The translations under genes were made by a program, and so were the position numbers. A stretch of 64,000 nt of DNA, taken from positions 1 through 64,000 of the forward strand of contig CAJNOL010001273.1 in assembly GCA_905250125.1 (NCBI GenBank), in the 5' to 3' direction. Positions 59,965 to 64,000 of the stretch are shown one piece after another. The number at the start of each line of letters is the position of its first letter. Position 1 is the stretch's first letter. The DNA is from Rotaria sordida (Eukaryota; Rotifera; Eurotatoria; Philodinida; Philodinidae). The notes under the pieces were generated by a model. It did not search any database and was not told the origin of the DNA. It saw only the letters and a program-made list of their open reading frames with translations.

Positions 59965-61883
59965 TGTGTAACATTAGTCGTTGTATTCTATTAAGTATTC
60001 AGATTTAAATAAAATACATTAGATAGCCATAATCAGAAGTCGCAAACGCTGGCCATCTATTATATGTCATCTGCTAGACCTGTTCATTCTAATTTCAAAC
60101 ACGAATAATAGCAAAATAGCATAGTAATTATGTTGAAATACATCTATAAAATCATTACTGTATATAAATTGTTTTTTTTAATTTCATTTTACTTTAGTAG
60201 TTTTCTCAACCGTGCTACCAACACTCATGATAGGCCACTGTCCGCTTATTGAATTTGTTATGTCTATTCGTATTTATTTCGTAACTTAGAAATACTAAAA
60301 AGAACCCAATGAGAAGCTGACAGAAAGCCGATTCTGTCTGATCGAACTGATTTTCGATGCATATTATGTTTCTTTATTTTGAGAAAAAGATTAGGACGTT
60401 GATAAGCGTCTTCTGTCCCGAAATGGTTAAATCAATCTCAATATTCAACGAAACTAAATAATACAGCTCCATAATCATTCAAACTAAAGATATATGTTAT
60501 CAATACCTCAGAAATCACTTATTATTATTGAGTTTATTTTTCTTACCTCAGTTAATTCATTGCTGATGCTGTATGAGACGAACTTTGTTTTTTTATAAAT
60601 TGCATAACAGGCAACATCTTTTTAAAAGATATGCAGAATTTACTTTCGTATTTGGAGACGCTAAAATTTATCTTGACCTGTAGTATATTATAAAAACTGT
60701 TCTACAAGTTGATGTTAGTCTCTTTCCATGTGGTCTTATATTTGTTAAAGTCCTAAATGCATACAAACTATTAACGGAAGTTAGGAGATCAAATAGAATA
60801 TGCGGAATATTTTGTACAATTTGAATAATTGCATGATGTTACAAAATAACAAAGAGATAGAAAAAATCAAAACTAGAAAATTGTGTAAACTCGAAACACT
60901 ATAGTATCCTTTTTTTTACAACTGTTCTTCTATTGTCTAGCTTTTGAAAATAAATCGATAAAATGTGGAACGTCATTTTCTTGAAGATTAACAGAGTACT
61001 AGATTTGCAATCTTTAGACATGTGGTTTTACTGAATATAACTAATAAACAAAGATGTATGAAGTTTTTTTAATAATCATTGTGAAATTGTTTTCTCATAT
61101 GATAAAACACGAGAGTTGTCACTATAGCTCTCTTACACTTAGTTCAACTGGCTAAAAATTAACTACAAATTTGTGAAAAATGTTTTCCACTGATGTATTC
61201 ATTTGCTCTCGTTTACACGCTTTTATTATGGAATTTTAAATTTTTTCAATGAAAAACCTGTGAGCATTCGATTTAACTGTCCAAAAAAATTTTTTCATCT
61301 TAGCGAAGGAAACCTGTAATAGAGCTCAATAAAAATAAAAAAATAGTTAACGAAAGTTTTAATCCTTGTAATTTTGTTCGTACGAAGAACTGAAAATGAT
61401 GAATAAAGAGTGAAGAAATATTTGAGAAAACATGAAAACTTCAATGTCATCTGCTTGTGAATGTTTATATCCTTGATGATAATCATTATCATCATGTTAT
61501 AATTGTCGATTTTTATTAATTTGTTTTTGACTTGTTGATATTGAATTGTTTGATTGAAAATGAAGTAATTAAATACTATCTTCAAGAGAATATTCTCAAA
61601 CATTAAATGTTCGTCCTTTAACTTTTATTGTTAAAAAATAAAAATATACTGACGAAATAAATTCACAACAAATAAATAAATTCTGTTCTATGTGAAATAT
61701 TCTACCGCATTAAACGTTCGAATAACTTGTAATAGAGGAAAAGCTTCAAGCATATCACGAAGTAACATATTTTGCTCACGGTAGAAGTATAAGTACAAAC
61801 TTTTGTGCCATTTGTGACTAAATCACCTCTATTTCTTTAAGCAAACAATTTCATTCTTACTGTAAACTAACCGACTAAAATAT
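59965..61883. other. AT-rich intergenic stretch, no gene seen
   Basis: The 102-codon minus frame at 61295-61603 is I/F/K-rich with no motif. CCCGAAATGGTTAA at about 60418-60431 resembles a lone piggyBac-type end without a partner. Confidence 0.4.
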
Positions 61884-61887
61884 TTAA

Positions 61888-62474
61888 CCCTTTGGTGCCG
61901 GCGTTTTTCAAAAAAATTAATTTTTTGATATAAGTGAAAATAGATGCTTATTTAATCAAAAATTATTATCAAAAATGTTTTAAGGTATGATAGGCTTTGA
62001 AACAATCAGTTATGCATAACCCAATATCGCATTTCTCACACTGATATCTTGTACATTTGGCTGATTTTTCAAGTCTTGTTATATGAGAACATACATAACA
62101 TTTTCTTTGAGCAGTCGAGGGTACAAGTGATGGAAAATGTCTAGCAGATAAACCCAGCGGTGAACTAGTTGATGGCCTCGCAACAGACATTCGTTTTTGA
62201 TTTCTATACTTTAATAGAACGTATAGGGAGAATTCCAATACAGAATGTATGATAACACAAGCAGAAAATCCATTATGTAATATTGGAAAATACTAAATGC
62301 ACTATGTGTGAATATCTCCAACACTTTCAAAATACTGATAATTTTTTGTATTAACAAAGGAAAATTACTCTATAGACTATTTGTACTTATTTTTGCATGA
62401 TTTGGTATATGTACCATCCCCAAATTTTAAGAAATACTCGAAGTGGTACATATACCACGCACGGTATCAAAGAG
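61888..62474 (-). mobile_element. Deleted piggyBac element with TTAA borders
   Basis: The 587-bp body is bordered by TTAA on both sides (61884-61887 and 62475-62478). Termini: CCCTTTGGTGCCGGCG on the left and, inverted on the right, CTCTTTGATACCGTGCG. A 14-bp subterminal inverted repeat (TGGTATATGTACCA at 62403-62416 and TGGTACATATACCA at 62444-62457) lies near the right end, as in active piggyBac transposons. The only coding content is the transposase C-terminus listed separately. Confidence 0.85.
61969..62238 (-). pseudogene. piggyBac transposase C-terminal cysteine-rich domain
   Basis: An 89-codon frame ending at 61969. The last 45 residues, QRKCYVCSHITRLEKSAKCT and then RYQCEKCDIGLCITDCFKAY followed by HT, carry the CxxC ... 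CxxC ... C-x3-CF-x2-YH pattern of the piggyBac cross-brace zinc finger that recognises the element's own ends. Upstream, LSARHFPSLVPST matches the linker before that domain. The dimerisation domain and the DDD catalytic core are deleted, so no active transposase can be made. A stable truncated protein is possible but unsupported. Confidence 0.85.
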
Positions 62475-62478
62475 TTAA

Positions 62479-63440
62479 TCATTGTATATTTTATAGCAAC
62501 GAACATCTGTCAGTAAGATTCAAACTGATAAACACATGATGCACAAGTTTAATATTTAGTAAATGCGACTGAAATCGTATAAATACTTACGAAATGACAC
62601 AATAAATTATCATAAAACAACCAATTACTTTATATCCTCATACTCACAAGGTTTGAATATAACAAAAAATACTAATTAGTATATCATACATACAATCAAT
62701 ATGATAGAGAGATCAGAAAACTAAATGTACACAATAAGATCTCTTACTTTGGTTTTACTAGTAAAATAAAAAAATAAATAAAAATTCTTATCCACTATTT
62801 TTCTATTTATTGTGTTTAATACGGCAATTTTTTTATGAAATACTTGAGCAAGTGAATGGCATCATATTGTTTGTTAAACTTTGTTATTATTGTAAAAGAA
62901 TTTTGTCTAGAGAATTTTTTAAAAATATGTTCGTGCATTCCAAACTCAACTAAATTCTCGTGCTTACTGTAACATATGTATTAGAATTAAATCTGGGGAT
63001 GCCATATTTGACCTCTTATCCGGCCAGGTTCTTTGCAAAAAAAAGTTTCGTTTTTTTGCATGGAAACTAGCTGATGTAGGAGATCGATTTGCGGTTGTTT
63101 GGGAAGCATTCGCATTGGCGTTGTGTACACGCTCTCTTTAATGTACACAGCAGTCGTAGATTGGTCTATGCTACTATTGAAATTCTGTTTCTCTTTACTG
63201 TTTTTTTTTCTTTCGATTTCTTCTTCTTTTCTCACCTTTTGATGGTCGAAAAGAAGGCGAGATGCAGCTGGCGTTTTTTTTCTGTTCTAAACAAGCATAA
63301 CGAAATATCGCTTATTTTCTCTCTCTTACGCTCTGTCATGTTAATCAATATTGTAGACTAGCTAAGTAACGAGGAAAACGATGACAGAACGAAAAATATA
63401 GGTCTTGCGTTCTGCTTGACATCTACGAGACCCCCGCCGA
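62479..63440. other. Intergenic, presumed 5' region of the following gene
   Basis: No supported gene. Frames at 62987-63361 on both strands are low-complexity. Confidence 0.4.
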
Positions 63441-63447
63441 ATCGAAA

Positions 63448-64000
63448 ATGGTAAGTGTGTATGCGTTACCCTCGTTGAAAGGATTTACTTTTTTCTTTCT
63501 CTTACTCCCAAAAAAAAAAGGAAGTATTAGTTTTTCTTTTTTGCTGATTCTTTCATGACTAGAAAAAACTTCGATCTGACCCTCTTTTTTACCTCTACTT
63601 CTGTAGCAGGAGAAAATATTTGGTTTTTTTTTCTTTCCTTCTGTCGAAGACAAATAGTTTTACATCGACATTTGACGCGTTGCATCAAAATAGTAACATT
63701 GACATGGTAGATACATTTGTAATTCACAAAAATCATCCAACACATCTTACTAAATGTCCTAGTTTGACGAAATTCAGTCAAAATCCGACAATGGATGATA
63801 TTCGAGCATACATAGAATCTTCAGTGCAATTACCGACTCTTCATTCCTATAACTACGAGATTCATGTTTACAATAAAAAATATTGCAAATATGTTATGCT
63901 CGAACAAAACTATTTGGATAAATTTAAACCATTTCAATGTCCTAATATCATCAATAATGAAGAGTCAAATGTATCATCAGTTGAATCTCATACTGATTAC
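63448..64000 (+). CDS. Unidentified gene, 5' part (continues beyond window)
   Basis: From 63650 to the window end the frame stays open for 117 codons without a stop, so this is a partial gene. I propose exon 1 ending with ATG at 63448-63450 directly before the strong donor GTAAGTG, a 199-bp intron with a pyrimidine-rich end (TTTCTTTCCTTCTGTCGAAG), and exon 2 from 63650 in phase 0. Alternatively translation starts at ATG 63704. The product is hydrophilic (DTFVIHKNHPTHLTKCPSL, MDDIRAYIESSVQLPTLHS, KYVMLEQNYLDKFKPFQCP, then S/N-rich) with no signal peptide or recognised domain. Confidence 0.5.

Noticed and set aside
1..64000. CRISPR array or bacterial operon
   Set aside because: Repeats are telomere-like or satellite, spacers are irregular, genes have GT-AG introns, and no Cas-like gene is present.

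Overview
The window looks like nuclear DNA of a small invertebrate, most likely a bdelloid rotifer of the AT-rich Rotaria type. The basis is: very AT-rich sequence; GT-AG introns of about 65-530 bp; animal genes (retinol saturase, very-large-GTPase-like protein, rhodopsin-like GPCR, long-chain acyl-CoA synthetase, F-box protein, ankyrin/ADP-ribosyltransferase); a fungal/bacterial-type acetate transporter, typical of horizontally acquired genes in bdelloids; and arrays of TGTGGG, the hexamer known to cap bdelloid chromosomes. The genus is inference.

Layout. 1-9.3 kb: no recognisable protein gene, only repeats and a 1.5-kb TA-flanked fold-back element, then tRNA-Ser(UGA) at 9.3 kb. 9.5-19 kb: fold-back repeats, the GPR1/FUN34/YaaH (AceTr) gene at 11.8-12.6 kb (-), and an unidentified ORF at 18.8-19.3 kb (-). 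19.7-21.5 kb: retinol saturase (+). 22.6-24.0 kb: tandem duplication, telomere-like hairpins and a piggyBac remnant. 25.5-28.0 kb: C-terminal part of a very-large-GTPase-like gene (-) that runs into TGTGGG repeats and a 100-N assembly gap. 28.5-29.8 kb: a TA-flanked fold-back and a piggyBac-type MITE. 30.1-31.1 kb: two-exon caspase-fold peptidase (-). 31-36 kb: degenerate to dense TGTGGG/CCCACA arrays between two different tandem repeats, each with a period near 160 bp. 37-39 kb: an 8-bp-TSD palindromic MITE and more hairpins. 40.1-41.7 kb: three-exon GPCR (-). 44.8-46.1 kb: broken F-box gene (+). 47.6-48.9 kb: intact three-exon F-box gene (-). 50.9-51.9 kb: ankyrin/ART reading frame (-) split by one TGA. 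52.3-53.2 kb: TA-flanked fold-back. 54.8-57.4 kb: three-exon acyl-CoA synthetase (-). 61.9-62.5 kb: deleted piggyBac copy with TTAA ends. 63.4 kb to the end: 5' part of an unidentified gene (+) leaving the window.

The genes show no operon or pathway cluster; each is an independent eukaryotic unit. The acetate transporter, acyl-CoA synthetase and retinol saturase all touch acyl or lipid metabolism, but nothing suggests co-regulation.

The most unusual signal is a dispersed family of about 18 inverted pairs in which a G-rich TGTGGG-like arm is followed, after a short spacer, by its CCCACA complement. Their outer edges tend to be AGGGTGTGG...CCACACCCT. They range from about 30 bp to about 400 bp. 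Either they are a hairpin-forming mobile repeat that mimics telomere sequence, or they are scars of broken ends capped with telomere repeats and then joined head to head. A second oddity is a set of elements whose interiors are saturated with one short palindromic word (CTTTAAAG, GGTACC, or GGATCC/AAGATCTT).
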